Shown here in pieces: positions 6,061 through 12,001 of a stretch of DNA of 12,001 nucleotides. The stretch comes from Candidatus Omnitrophota bacterium. GTDB taxonomy: Bacteria; Omnitrophota; Gorgyraeia; Gygaellales; UBA12090. Below the pieces are notes generated by a model. That model ran no database searches. It had not been told where the DNA came from and saw only the letters and a program-made list of their open reading frames with translations. Position 1 is the first letter of the stretch. Every line of letters begins with the position of its first letter. The position numbers and the translations under genes are program-made. The stretch is from assembly GCA_003510525.1 (NCBI GenBank), contig DOMD01000143.1:1328-13328 (forward strand), read 5' to 3'.

Positions 6061-6084
6061 GGGCGGTTCGCGAACCGCCCCTAC
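6057..6084. repeat. Perfect 28-bp GTAGGGGC palindrome at the GH57 stop codon
   Basis: Positions 6057-6070 (GTAGGGGCGGTTCG) are followed by their exact reverse complement (CGAACCGCCCCTAC). The GH57 TAG stop (6058-6060) is inside the left edge. It shares the GTAGGGGC edge with the element at 4384. No T-run follows, so a terminator role is doubtful, although a stem this strong could protect the 3' end of the mRNA. Confidence 0.8.
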
Positions 6085-6111
6085 CTCAGCTTTCAGCCGA
6101 CAGCAGAAAGA

Positions 6112-6822
6112 ATGATTGATACATCCAACCTTCCCGGGCATATTGCCATAATTATGGACGGTAACGGCCGCTGGGCTAAGAATAAAGGTCTCACCCGCGC
6201 CCAGGGGCACCGCGAAGGGATAAAGCGGGTGGAAGAGATTTTAAGCCAGGCTTCAGATTTAGGAATTAAGTTCGTTACTTTTTACGCTTTCTCCTCCGAG
6301 AATTGGAAGAGGCCCAAGGTTGAAGTGGGTATCCTGATGCATTTACTGGATATTTTCCTGGGCCGCTATGTTCGGATGATGATGAAAAATAATATCCGGT
6401 TTCTGACCATAGGCCGTAAAGAGCCTATCCCGGAGCGCCTTTGGAAGAAATTGCTCGCGGCCAAAGAGAAGACCAAAAACAACCGTGGACTGACGGCAGT
6501 CTTTGCCTTTAATTACGGCTCGCGCCAGGAGATAACTGACGCGGTTAAGAAAATAGCTGATGATATCCTGGAGAAAAGACTCAGGCCGGAAGATGTAAGC
6601 GAAGAGCGAATAGGGGATTTTCTGGACACTAAAGGAATTCCCGACCCTGACTTGCTTATCCGCACCAGCGGAGAACAGCGTATCAGCAATTTTCTCCTCT
6701 GGCAGTTATCCTATGCTGAGCTATTCTTTACGAAAACCTACTGGCCTGATTTTAAGAAGGAAAACTTAGAAGAGGCAATCGGCGAATATCAAGCCAGGGT
6801 AAGACGGTTCGGGGGAATTTAA
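6112..6822 (+). CDS. uppS: Isoprenyl (di-trans,poly-cis-undecaprenyl) diphosphate synthase
   Basis: This encodes 236 residues, normal for the family. UppS condenses isopentenyl diphosphate onto farnesyl diphosphate with cis geometry to make the C55 lipid carrier for peptidoglycan and surface polysaccharides, at the cytoplasmic face of the membrane. Visible motifs: HIAIIMDGNGRWA with the Mg-binding Asp16; FYAFSSENWKRP; and RTSGEQRISNFLLWQ followed by YAELFF, giving Arg184, Arg190 and Glu203 at the expected diphosphate/metal-binding places. The Shine-Dalgarno is weak (AGCAGAAAGA just before ATG). It starts the isoprenoid/lipid run uppS-cdsA-dxr-rseP-ispG, an order common in bacteria, often with frr in front, which is absent here. 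A long repeat-filled gap of 173 nt separates it from cdsA. Confidence 0.95.
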   Translation: MIDTSNLPGHIAIIMDGNGRWAKNKGLTRAQGHREGIKRVEEILSQASDLGIKFVTFYAFSSENWKRPKVEVGILMHLLDIFLGRYVRMMMKNNIRFLTIGRKEPIPERLWKKLLAAKEKTKNNRGLTAVFAFNYGSRQEITDAVKKIADDILEKRLRPEDVSEERIGDFLDTKGIPDPDLLIRTSGEQRISNFLLWQLSYAELFFTKTYWPDFKKENLEEAIGEYQARVRRFGGI

Positions 6823-6835
6823 TTAGTTCATGGTT

Positions 6836-6850
6836 TCCGCCGAAGGCGGA
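6836..6850. repeat. Short GC-rich hairpin after uppS
   Basis: TCCGCC, loop GAA, GGCGGA form a perfect 6-bp stem 13 nt after the uppS stop. It is followed by smaller palindromes (AGCC..GGCT at 6853-6863, and a GCGGCCGGC stretch at 6869-6877). There is no T-run. The composition resembles dispersed palindromic repeats rather than a terminator. Confidence 0.45.
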
Positions 6851-6904
6851 TTAGCCTGCGGCTGAATGCGGCCGGCACGGATAAATCTTTGAATATTGAA
6901 TAAT

Positions 6905-6968
6905 GAAGTAGCGGTCAGCGTAAGCTGACCTAAACATAGTCGCGTTGCCTTACGGCAACCGCTACTTC
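6905..6968. repeat. Multi-branched structured element between uppS and cdsA
   Basis: An outer 10-bp perfect stem (GAAGTAGCGG 6905-6914 with CCGCTACTTC 6959-6968) encloses two hairpins. One is GGTCAGC / GCTGACC (6913-6919, 6924-6930) with a GTAA loop, which is a GNRA tetraloop as RNA. The other is GTTGCC / GGCAAC (6944-6949, 6954-6959) with loop TTAC. The outer stem shares a few bases with the inner ones, so not all pairs form at once. It could act as an RNA leader for cdsA or be a mobile palindromic repeat at DNA level. CCTG..CAGG (6969-6983) follows before the cdsA start. Confidence 0.6.
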
Positions 6969-6995
6969 CTGTCTACCGGCAGGAAACGAGGGTGA

Positions 6996-7796
6996 ATGTT
7001 TAAACAAAGGCTTATTAGTACTATAATCTGGTCGGTAGTAATATTTCTGACAATTAAATATCAGCTTGTCTTTGCCGTGTGTTTCCTGGCTCTGGTGATC
7101 GGGGGGCTGTATGAGTTCTTCGGCCTGATTGAAAAAAAAGGGATACCTATCTATAAATATTTTGGGATGATCCTGGGGGTGGCTATTCCCTTATCCGTCC
7201 TTTTTAGGTTTGAACTGACCAAGGGTTGGGAGCTTTTATTTATTGTGTTGGCCTTATTTACCCTTTTTATCCTGCAGTTGAAAAGACAGGATAGCTCTCA
7301 GGCCGTGGCCGGCATATCTACCACCTTATTCGGCATCATCTATGTCTCCTGGTTCTTTAGTTTTTTGGTTAAGGTGCGTTATCTGCCCGGAGGCGAAGGG
7401 TATCTGGCGGCGCTTATTTTAATTACTAAATCCTCGGATATCGGGGCCTATTTGGTAGGCAGCCGCGTAGGCAGGCACAAATTGCTTCCCCGGATAAGCC
7501 CTAAAAAAACCGTGGAGGGCTTAGTTGGCGGATTGCTCTTTGGTATTCTCACCGCGATGCTCTGCCGGCCGTTTCTGGGTTTTTCCTATTTGCATCTGGC
7601 GGTTCTGGGCTTGGCAATCGCCTTGATAGCGGAATTAGGAGACCTTTCCGAGTCCTTGATTAAACGGGATTGTCAGGTTAAGGATTCGGGGCTTCTGTTT
7701 CCCGGGCTGGGCGGGATTTTGGACCTGATTGACAGCTTATTATTCACCGCCCCGGCTTTTTATTTTTATATGAGCAATGTTTTTAATAAAGGCTGA
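6996..7796 (+). CDS. cdsA: Phosphatidate cytidylyltransferase
   Basis: This encodes 266 residues, typical for CdsA, an integral inner-membrane enzyme that makes CDP-diacylglycerol from phosphatidate and CTP for phospholipid synthesis. The sequence is dominated by hydrophobic helices from residue 7 onward. ISPKKTVEGLVGG and the C-terminal signature SLIKRDCQVKDSGLLFPGLG (residues 220-239), continuing GILDLIDS, identify the family. Two signature positions differ from the common form: His is replaced by Leu238 (PGLGG instead of PGHGG) and Arg by Leu244 (LDLID instead of LDRID). From memory, similar variants occur in PVC bacteria, so I do not regard the enzyme as dead. GAGGGTGA lies immediately before ATG 6996. 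dxr starts 8 nt after the stop. Confidence 0.92.
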   Translation: MFKQRLISTIIWSVVIFLTIKYQLVFAVCFLALVIGGLYEFFGLIEKKGIPIYKYFGMILGVAIPLSVLFRFELTKGWELLFIVLALFTLFILQLKRQDSSQAVAGISTTLFGIIYVSWFFSFLVKVRYLPGGEGYLAALILITKSSDIGAYLVGSRVGRHKLLPRISPKKTVEGLVGGLLFGILTAMLCRPFLGFSYLHLAVLGLAIALIAELGDLSESLIKRDCQVKDSGLLFPGLGGILDLIDSLLFTAPAFYFYMSNVFNKG

Positions 7797-7804
7797 TCTT
7801 AGAG

Positions 7805-8968
7805 ATGAAACGGGTCGCGATTTTAGGCTCAAGCGGTTCAATCGGGGTTACTACTTTAAAAGTAATCAAGCAGTATCCGGGTGAGTTTAAATTAGAGGCC
7901 TTAGCGGTAAACAAAAATATTGAGTCTCTTAAAAGACAGGCAGCTGAATTTAAGCCGGGCAAGATAGCTGTTGGAGATGAAGAGGCCGGCAAGAAGATAA
8001 ATAAAATCGGCGGGCGCGATATCTATTACGGCATCGAAGGCTTGAACCGGATAGCCTCGGATAGGGACGTGGATATCGTAGTAATCGGATTGAGCGGCTC
8101 GGCTGCCCTGCATCCGCTTTTATCGGCAATCAGGGCGGGTAAGCATATTGCCCTGGCCAATAAAGAGGCCCTGGTAATGGCCGGCTCAATTATAATGGGT
8201 GAGCTTAAAAAGTCAAAAGCCAGGCTTATTCCGGTAGACAGCGAGCAATCCGCCATATTTCAGTGTTTAGAGGGCAAAGAGCAAGATGAGCTGAGAAGAC
8301 TTTATTTAACTGCCTCCGGAGGGGCGCTTTATGATGTGGCGCTGAAAGATTTTAAATATCTAAACAAGAAAGATATTTTAAATCACCCCCGCTGGAAGAT
8401 GGGCCGGAAAATAACCGTGGATTCGGCCACGTTGATGAATAAGGGTTTAGAAGTGATTGAGGCCAGCTGGCTCTTTGACGTTGAGGTTAGGAATATTGAG
8501 GTGCTTATCCACCGTCAGGCAATAATTCATTCCATGGTGGAGTTTGTTGACGGAAGTGTGCTGGCCCAATTAGGGGTAACCGATATGAGCCTTCCCATAC
8601 AATACGCCCTTACGTATCCCCGGCGGCTGTCCAATCCGAAAAACCACCTGGATTTTTTTAGTATTGAAAGTTTAACCTTTGATAAAGTTGATAACAAAAA
8701 ATTTCCCTGCCTTGATTTCGCCTACCAGGCGGCGAGAGACGCCGGGACGGCTCCGGCAGTAATGAACGCGGTAAATGAAGAGGCGGTTTCGGCCTTTCTG
8801 GATCAGAGAATAGGTTTTACGCTTATTCCGGATATTATTGAAAAGATAATGTCTAAGCATAAGACGTTTAAAAATCCTAATCTGCCGGCGATATTGGAAG
8901 CGGATACCTGGGCCAGACAGGAAGCAAGAGAGTTGATCGCGAGATTAGTCAAAACCAGTAACCAGTAA
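7805..8968 (+). CDS. dxr: 1-deoxy-D-xylulose-5-phosphate reductoisomerase
   Basis: This encodes 387 residues, the normal size. It catalyses the NADPH-dependent conversion of DXP to MEP, the first committed step of the non-mevalonate isoprenoid pathway, in the cytoplasm. Motifs in order: the NADPH-binding GSSGSIG (residues 8-14); ANKEALVMAG; PVDSEQSAIFQCL with metal ligands Asp145 and Glu147; TASGGALYD; HPRWKMGRKITVDSATLMNK followed by GLEVIEA with metal ligand Glu216; and HRQAIIHSMVEF. It follows cdsA by 8 nt, so the two are very likely co-transcribed. The Shine-Dalgarno near the ATG is weak. The last four codons and the stop (ACC AGT AAC CAG TAA) come from a tandem ACCAGTA repeat, so the C-terminal TSNQ is probably repeat-derived. 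Confidence 0.96.
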   Translation: MKRVAILGSSGSIGVTTLKVIKQYPGEFKLEALAVNKNIESLKRQAAEFKPGKIAVGDEEAGKKINKIGGRDIYYGIEGLNRIASDRDVDIVVIGLSGSAALHPLLSAIRAGKHIALANKEALVMAGSIIMGELKKSKARLIPVDSEQSAIFQCLEGKEQDELRRLYLTASGGALYDVALKDFKYLNKKDILNHPRWKMGRKITVDSATLMNKGLEVIEASWLFDVEVRNIEVLIHRQAIIHSMVEFVDGSVLAQLGVTDMSLPIQYALTYPRRLSNPKNHLDFFSIESLTFDKVDNKKFPCLDFAYQAARDAGTAPAVMNAVNEEAVSAFLDQRIGFTLIPDIIEKIMSKHKTFKNPNLPAILEADTWARQEARELIARLVKTSNQ

Positions 8969-9009
8969 CCAGTAAAATTTTCTGGTTTCTGGCAACTGGT
9001 ATCTGGTTT
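8952..9009. repeat. ACCAGTA/ACTGGT inverted-repeat element at the dxr stop
   Basis: Three tandem copies of ACCAGTA (8954-8974) face four complementary CTGG-containing units (8982-9009). AAACCAG pairs with CTGGTTT (8952-8958, 9003-9009), ACCAGT with ACTGGT (8961-8966, 8995-9000) and CCAG with CTGG, around an AT-rich loop. The element supplies the dxr stop codon (8966-8968). Confidence 0.7.
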
Positions 9010-9031
9010 CTCCCGAGCAAAGCGAGGGTAA

Positions 9032-10120
9032 ATGTTCTCCTTATTAATATTTTTAATTATCTTAAGCATAATGATTTTGGTGCATGAATACGGCCATTTT
9101 GCCCAGGCGCGCAGGCTGGGTATCCGGGTGGAGAAATTTTCGCTGGGGTTTGGGCCGAAGTTGTTAAACTATAAAAGAGGAGATACTGAATATACCTTGT
9201 GCCTTTTTGCCTTTGGCGGGTACGTGAAGCTGGCCGGAGATAACCGGGAGGAGTGTAAAGGCGAACCTCATGAGTTTTTAGGCCGCAAGCCTCTGGATCG
9301 GGCTAAGGTCATCGCCGCCGGGCCGGCCTTAAATTATCTCCTGGCTTTTATTTGTCTGTGGCTGGTTAACTTAGTAGGTTATCCTAATCTTACCACCAGG
9401 GTGGGTGAAGTAATGGCCGGCTATCCGGCTGAGTCCGCCGGAATCCTGAAAGATGATTTGATTGTTTCCATAGAGGGAAAGAATGTTCAGTATTGGAATC
9501 AGCTTCAGGAGATTATTTATAAGAATAAATCATCATCGGTGAAATTAGAGTTACTGAGAAATAACGAGAAGGTAGAATTAACCGCTAAGCTTACCCAGGA
9601 GACAGTTAAAAATATGCTAGGAAATAAGCAGAGAATAAGCCTCCTGGGAATAAGGCCAAAGGGTGAAACCGTAATTGTGAAGCATAATGTGTTCATGGGT
9701 TTTGTTTTGGCCGGAAAAAATCTCTGGAATTTGACTACCCTTACCTTGTCGGCTTTTGGCAAGATGCTTACCGGAGGGCTTTCTTTTAAAGATAATGTTA
9801 CCGGCCCCCTGGGGATGTTTTACGTGACTAATGAGGCAGTTAAAATCGGCTTTAACGCGGTTCTGCATTTAATGGCGGTTTTAAGCGCCTCGCTATGTAT
9901 CTTTAACCTTTTGCCTTTTCCGATTTTAGACGGCGGGCATTTGTTTTTCTTGGGTTTAGAGAAATTGCGCGGCCGGCACTTAAGCCCAAAGGTAGAAGAA
10001 AAAATAGGCCAGGTTGGATTTGGATTTATTATCAGTTTGGCGGTGTTTGTCTTTTTGAATGATTTGGTAAAATTCGGGCTTTGGCAAAAGGCCGTGGATG
10101 TAGTGAATAAATTTAGATGA
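9032..10120 (+). CDS. rseP: Site-2 intramembrane zinc metalloprotease (M50B)
   Basis: This encodes 362 residues. RseP-type proteases cut membrane-embedded substrates such as anti-sigma factors or signal-peptide remnants in the inner membrane. The first helix carries the zinc motif HEYGH (His18, Glu19, His22), followed by the conserved FSLGFGPKL. A single PDZ domain spans about residues 121-195 (RVGEVMAGYPAESAGILKDD). A C-terminal membrane helix carries the third zinc ligand in LPFPILDGGHLFF (Asp300), and a last hydrophobic helix follows (GFIISLAVFVFL). The protein is shorter than E. coli RseP, which has two PDZ domains; here I see one. GAGGGT lies 3 nt before the ATG, after a repeat element. 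The 3' end overlaps the ispG start as ATGA. No sigma/anti-sigma gene is in the window to suggest a substrate. Confidence 0.95.
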   Translation: MFSLLIFLIILSIMILVHEYGHFAQARRLGIRVEKFSLGFGPKLLNYKRGDTEYTLCLFAFGGYVKLAGDNREECKGEPHEFLGRKPLDRAKVIAAGPALNYLLAFICLWLVNLVGYPNLTTRVGEVMAGYPAESAGILKDDLIVSIEGKNVQYWNQLQEIIYKNKSSSVKLELLRNNEKVELTAKLTQETVKNMLGNKQRISLLGIRPKGETVIVKHNVFMGFVLAGKNLWNLTTLTLSAFGKMLTGGLSFKDNVTGPLGMFYVTNEAVKIGFNAVLHLMAVLSASLCIFNLLPFPILDGGHLFFLGLEKLRGRHLSPKVEEKIGQVGFGFIISLAVFVFLNDLVKFGLWQKAVDVVNKFR

Positions 10121-11199
10121 TTATAAAACGCAGAAAAGCCAAGGAAGTAAAAATAGGCAAGGTTAAAATCGGAGGCAATAATCCTATTGCTATCCAGTCA
10201 ATGACCAAGGTGCCGACCAAGGATTATCGTAAGACAATTGCCCAAATCAAGGCCTTGCAGACGGCTGGTTGTGATATCGTGCGGGTGGCAGTTCGGGATG
10301 AAGAAGATGCCCGGGCAATCTCCCGGATTAAAAGCGCTATAGCTATTCCTTTAGTCGCGGATATTCATTTTAACTGGAAGCTGGCAATGAGCGCTATTTC
10401 AGCCGGCGCGGATAAGATTCGGCTTAATCCGGGAAACATTTATAAACGGGAAGAACTTAAAGAAGTGCTTGCCGCGGCCAAGGATTGCTCTTTGCCTATC
10501 CGGGTGGGTTTAAACTCCGGCTCTATTCCTAAGATATTCAGATACAATCAAAAATTGAGGCCGCCGGTAAAATTAGTCAAGGCCGCTTTGGATTACCTCA
10601 AGATTTTAGAGGATTTAAAATTCACCAACATCGTGATTTCTCTGAAGTGCTCTAATGTCCTGGATACCATAGAGGCCTATCAGTTGATGGCTAAAAAATG
10701 CGATTACCCCCTGCATTTAGGGCTTACGGCTACCGGTTTTCCCGAAGCCGGTAAGATAAAATCAGCAATTACTTTGGGGGTTTTGCTGGCTCAAGGCATC
10801 GGAGATACCTTGAGGGTTTCTTTAACCAGTGATCCGGTTGAGGAAATAAAGACGGCCCGTTATATTTTAGCCAGTTTAGGCATGGGGAGTTTCGGCCCGG
10901 AGATTATCAGTTGCCCTGCCTGCGGAAGGACTGAGGTGAACATAGAGAAAATCGTGGCTGAACTGCAGGGCAGGTTATCCGCCCAAAAGGCGCATTTTTC
11001 CCCTAAGCCTTTTAAGATAGCGGTGATGGGCTGTGTGGTCAACGGCCCGGGTGAAGCCGAGGAAGCGGATTTAGCGGTTGCCTTTGGGAAGACTGAGGGT
11101 ATCTTTTATAGGGGCGCCAAGCCTTTTAAAAAGATTTCCGGACTCGAGGCGGTGAATGAGATTATCAAGGAGTATAAAAAGTTATGTCCAAAGAGCTGA
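10117..11199 (+). CDS. ispG: 4-hydroxy-3-methylbut-2-enyl diphosphate synthase (flavodoxin/ferredoxin)
   Basis: This encodes 360 residues, a normal size. IspG is a cytoplasmic [4Fe-4S] enzyme that reduces MEcPP to HMBPP, the penultimate MEP-pathway step. The N-terminal TIM-barrel part shows IAIQSMTKVPTKD, VADIHFNWKLA, DKIRLNPGN and LRVSLTSDP. The C-terminal part holds the cluster ligands Cys266 and Cys269 (ISCPACGRTE), Cys306 (GCVVNGPGEAEEAD) and the nearby Glu313. The start codon overlaps the rseP stop by 4 nt (ATGA), indicating translational coupling. Its own 3' end overlaps the next gene by 16 nt. With dxr and uppS in the same cluster, it ties isoprenoid precursor supply to carrier-lipid synthesis. 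Confidence 0.96.
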   Translation: MIIKRRKAKEVKIGKVKIGGNNPIAIQSMTKVPTKDYRKTIAQIKALQTAGCDIVRVAVRDEEDARAISRIKSAIAIPLVADIHFNWKLAMSAISAGADKIRLNPGNIYKREELKEVLAAAKDCSLPIRVGLNSGSIPKIFRYNQKLRPPVKLVKAALDYLKILEDLKFTNIVISLKCSNVLDTIEAYQLMAKKCDYPLHLGLTATGFPEAGKIKSAITLGVLLAQGIGDTLRVSLTSDPVEEIKTARYILASLGMGSFGPEIISCPACGRTEVNIEKIVAELQGRLSAQKAHFSPKPFKIAVMGCVVNGPGEAEEADLAVAFGKTEGIFYRGAKPFKKISGLEAVNEIIKEYKKLCPKS

Positions 11200-12001
11200 A
11201 AGAAAAAGTCAGATACCGCCTTAAGGAACATAGCCATATCTTCACCAAAGAGAAGATAAATGAGCAGGAACTGCGTTTTACCGTGGCCAGAATTGTTGAA
11301 GAGATCAGGATCAGGGAGCGCCTGCAGTTGGACGAAAACGGCAGTAAAAAAATAATTGACGAGCTGATTGATGAATTTATGGGTTTTGGGCCGCTCAAAG
11401 CCCTCTTGGAGGATAAGGCGGTTACCGAGATAATGGTTAACGGCCCCAAGAAAGTTTATGTGGAAAAAGAGGGCAGGATGCTTCTTTCGGATATAACTTT
11501 TGAGAATAATCAGCACCTTCTTTATATCATCCAGAAGATCCTGATGCCCACCCGCCGCCATGTGGATGAGCTGAGCCCTTTTACCGATGTGTCTTTGCCG
11601 GATGGCTCCCGGGTGAATATAATCATTCCGCCGGTTTCTTTGATCGGGCCGGTAATTACTATTCGTAAATTCATCAAGGATTTTAGCAGTATCGAAGACC
11701 TGGTTACCTTAGATACCTTAAGCCGGGATATGGCGGATTTTCTGATAGCGGCTATCCGGGCTAAGCTGAATATTATATTTTCCGGGGCCACCGGTTCCGG
11801 CAAAACTACGACTTTAAATATATTATCCGGCTATATTTCAGCGCGGGAGAGGATAGTTACTATTGAAGATACCGCGGAGTTAAAATTAAACCAGGAACAT
11901 GTGGTAAGCCTGGAGGCCAGGCCGGGAAATATCGAGGGTAAGGGTGATATCACTATCAGGGACCTTTTCCGGAATACCTTGAGGATGCGTCCGGGCAGGA
12001 T
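11184..12001 (+). CDS. cpaF: CpaF/TadA-type secretion ATPase, 3'-truncated by window end
   Basis: This open frame runs off the window and encodes at least 272 residues. It starts at ATG 11184 inside the end of ispG, with AAGGAG (11167-11172) 11 nt upstream. CpaF/TadA proteins are hexameric cytoplasmic ATPases that drive Flp/Tad pilus assembly or related type II/IV secretion. An N-terminal helical region (KELKEKVRYRLKEH) is followed by the family-specific segment MGFGPLKALLEDKAVTEIMV and LPDGSRVNIIIPPVSLIGPV. Next come TIRKF, the Walker A motif GATGSGKTT (Gly201-Thr209), the IVTIEDTAEL segment and the arginine-rich RDLFRNTLRMRPGR. The Walker B glutamate and C-terminus lie beyond the window. 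Tad versus other secretion type cannot be settled without the downstream genes. Confidence 0.92.
   Translation, partial: MSKELKEKVRYRLKEHSHIFTKEKINEQELRFTVARIVEEIRIRERLQLDENGSKKIIDELIDEFMGFGPLKALLEDKAVTEIMVNGPKKVYVEKEGRMLLSDITFENNQHLLYIIQKILMPTRRHVDELSPFTDVSLPDGSRVNIIIPPVSLIGPVITIRKFIKDFSSIEDLVTLDTLSRDMADFLIAAIRAKLNIIFSGATGSGKTTTLNILSGYISARERIVTIEDTAELKLNQEHVVSLEARPGNIEGKGDITIRDLFRNTLRMRPGR

Noticed and set aside
5917..6210. 97-codon - strand frame across the GH57/uppS junction
   Set aside because: It is open mainly because it reads the palindrome and the conserved ends of two real genes backwards; no RBS or family match.
8954..8974. Tandem ACCAGTA copies as a CRISPR-like array
   Set aside because: Units are 7 bp with no spacers and sit in an inverted-repeat structure; no cas genes.
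11106..11561. 151-codon open frame on the - strand
   Set aside because: It covers the end of ispG and the start of cpaF in antisense; both + strand genes are unmistakable.

Overview
The window looks like chromosomal sequence from an uncultivated Gram-negative bacterium, best guess Candidatus Omnitrophota or a neighbour in the PVC group. This is inferred, not proven. The grounds are the DUF4912 + GH57 branching-enzyme pair, the gene order uppS-cdsA-dxr-rseP-ispG running into a CpaF-type secretion ATPase, an OmpA-type lipoprotein (so an outer membrane is likely), and the many short palindromic repeats between genes. All convincing genes lie on the + strand. I see no tRNA, rRNA, CRISPR array, transposase or phage gene.

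Region 1 (1-3192): the 3' end of a DUF2148 ferredoxin-domain gene; a 144-bp imperfect inverted repeat; an Lrp/AsnC-type regulator; a secreted protein made of two tandem PilJ-N-type domains; an OmpA-family lipoprotein with a plausible sigma-70 promoter in front of it; and a small membrane-anchored coiled-coil protein. The genes from 1083 to 3192 each have their own AAAGGAG ribosome-binding site and together look like a cell-envelope group.

Region 2 (3193-6060): a compact leader with a five-codon ORF whose start codon opens an intrinsic-terminator-like hairpin. One arm of that hairpin could alternatively pair with the Shine-Dalgarno of the next gene. This leader precedes a DUF4912 / Ig-like protein (with a palindromic repeat inside its reading frame) and a GH57 alpha-glucan branching enzyme. 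The pair suggests storage-glucan metabolism.

Region 3 (6112-11199): uppS, cdsA, dxr, rseP, ispG. Dxr and IspG are two enzymes of the MEP isoprenoid pathway, UppS turns isoprenoid units into the undecaprenyl carrier lipid, CdsA makes CDP-diacylglycerol for phospholipids, and RseP is an inner-membrane site-2 protease. rseP/ispG overlap by 4 nt and ispG/cpaF by 16 nt, so this reads as an operon. Region 4 (11184 to the end) is the truncated CpaF/TadA ATPase, probably the first gene of a pilus or type II secretion locus.

The most unusual thread is the density of palindromic elements at gene boundaries. In three genes (DUF4912, GH57, dxr) the stop codon lies inside or touches such an element, and in one the element sits within the coding sequence. 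The 3221-3292 leader is the best candidate for an undescribed regulatory device.
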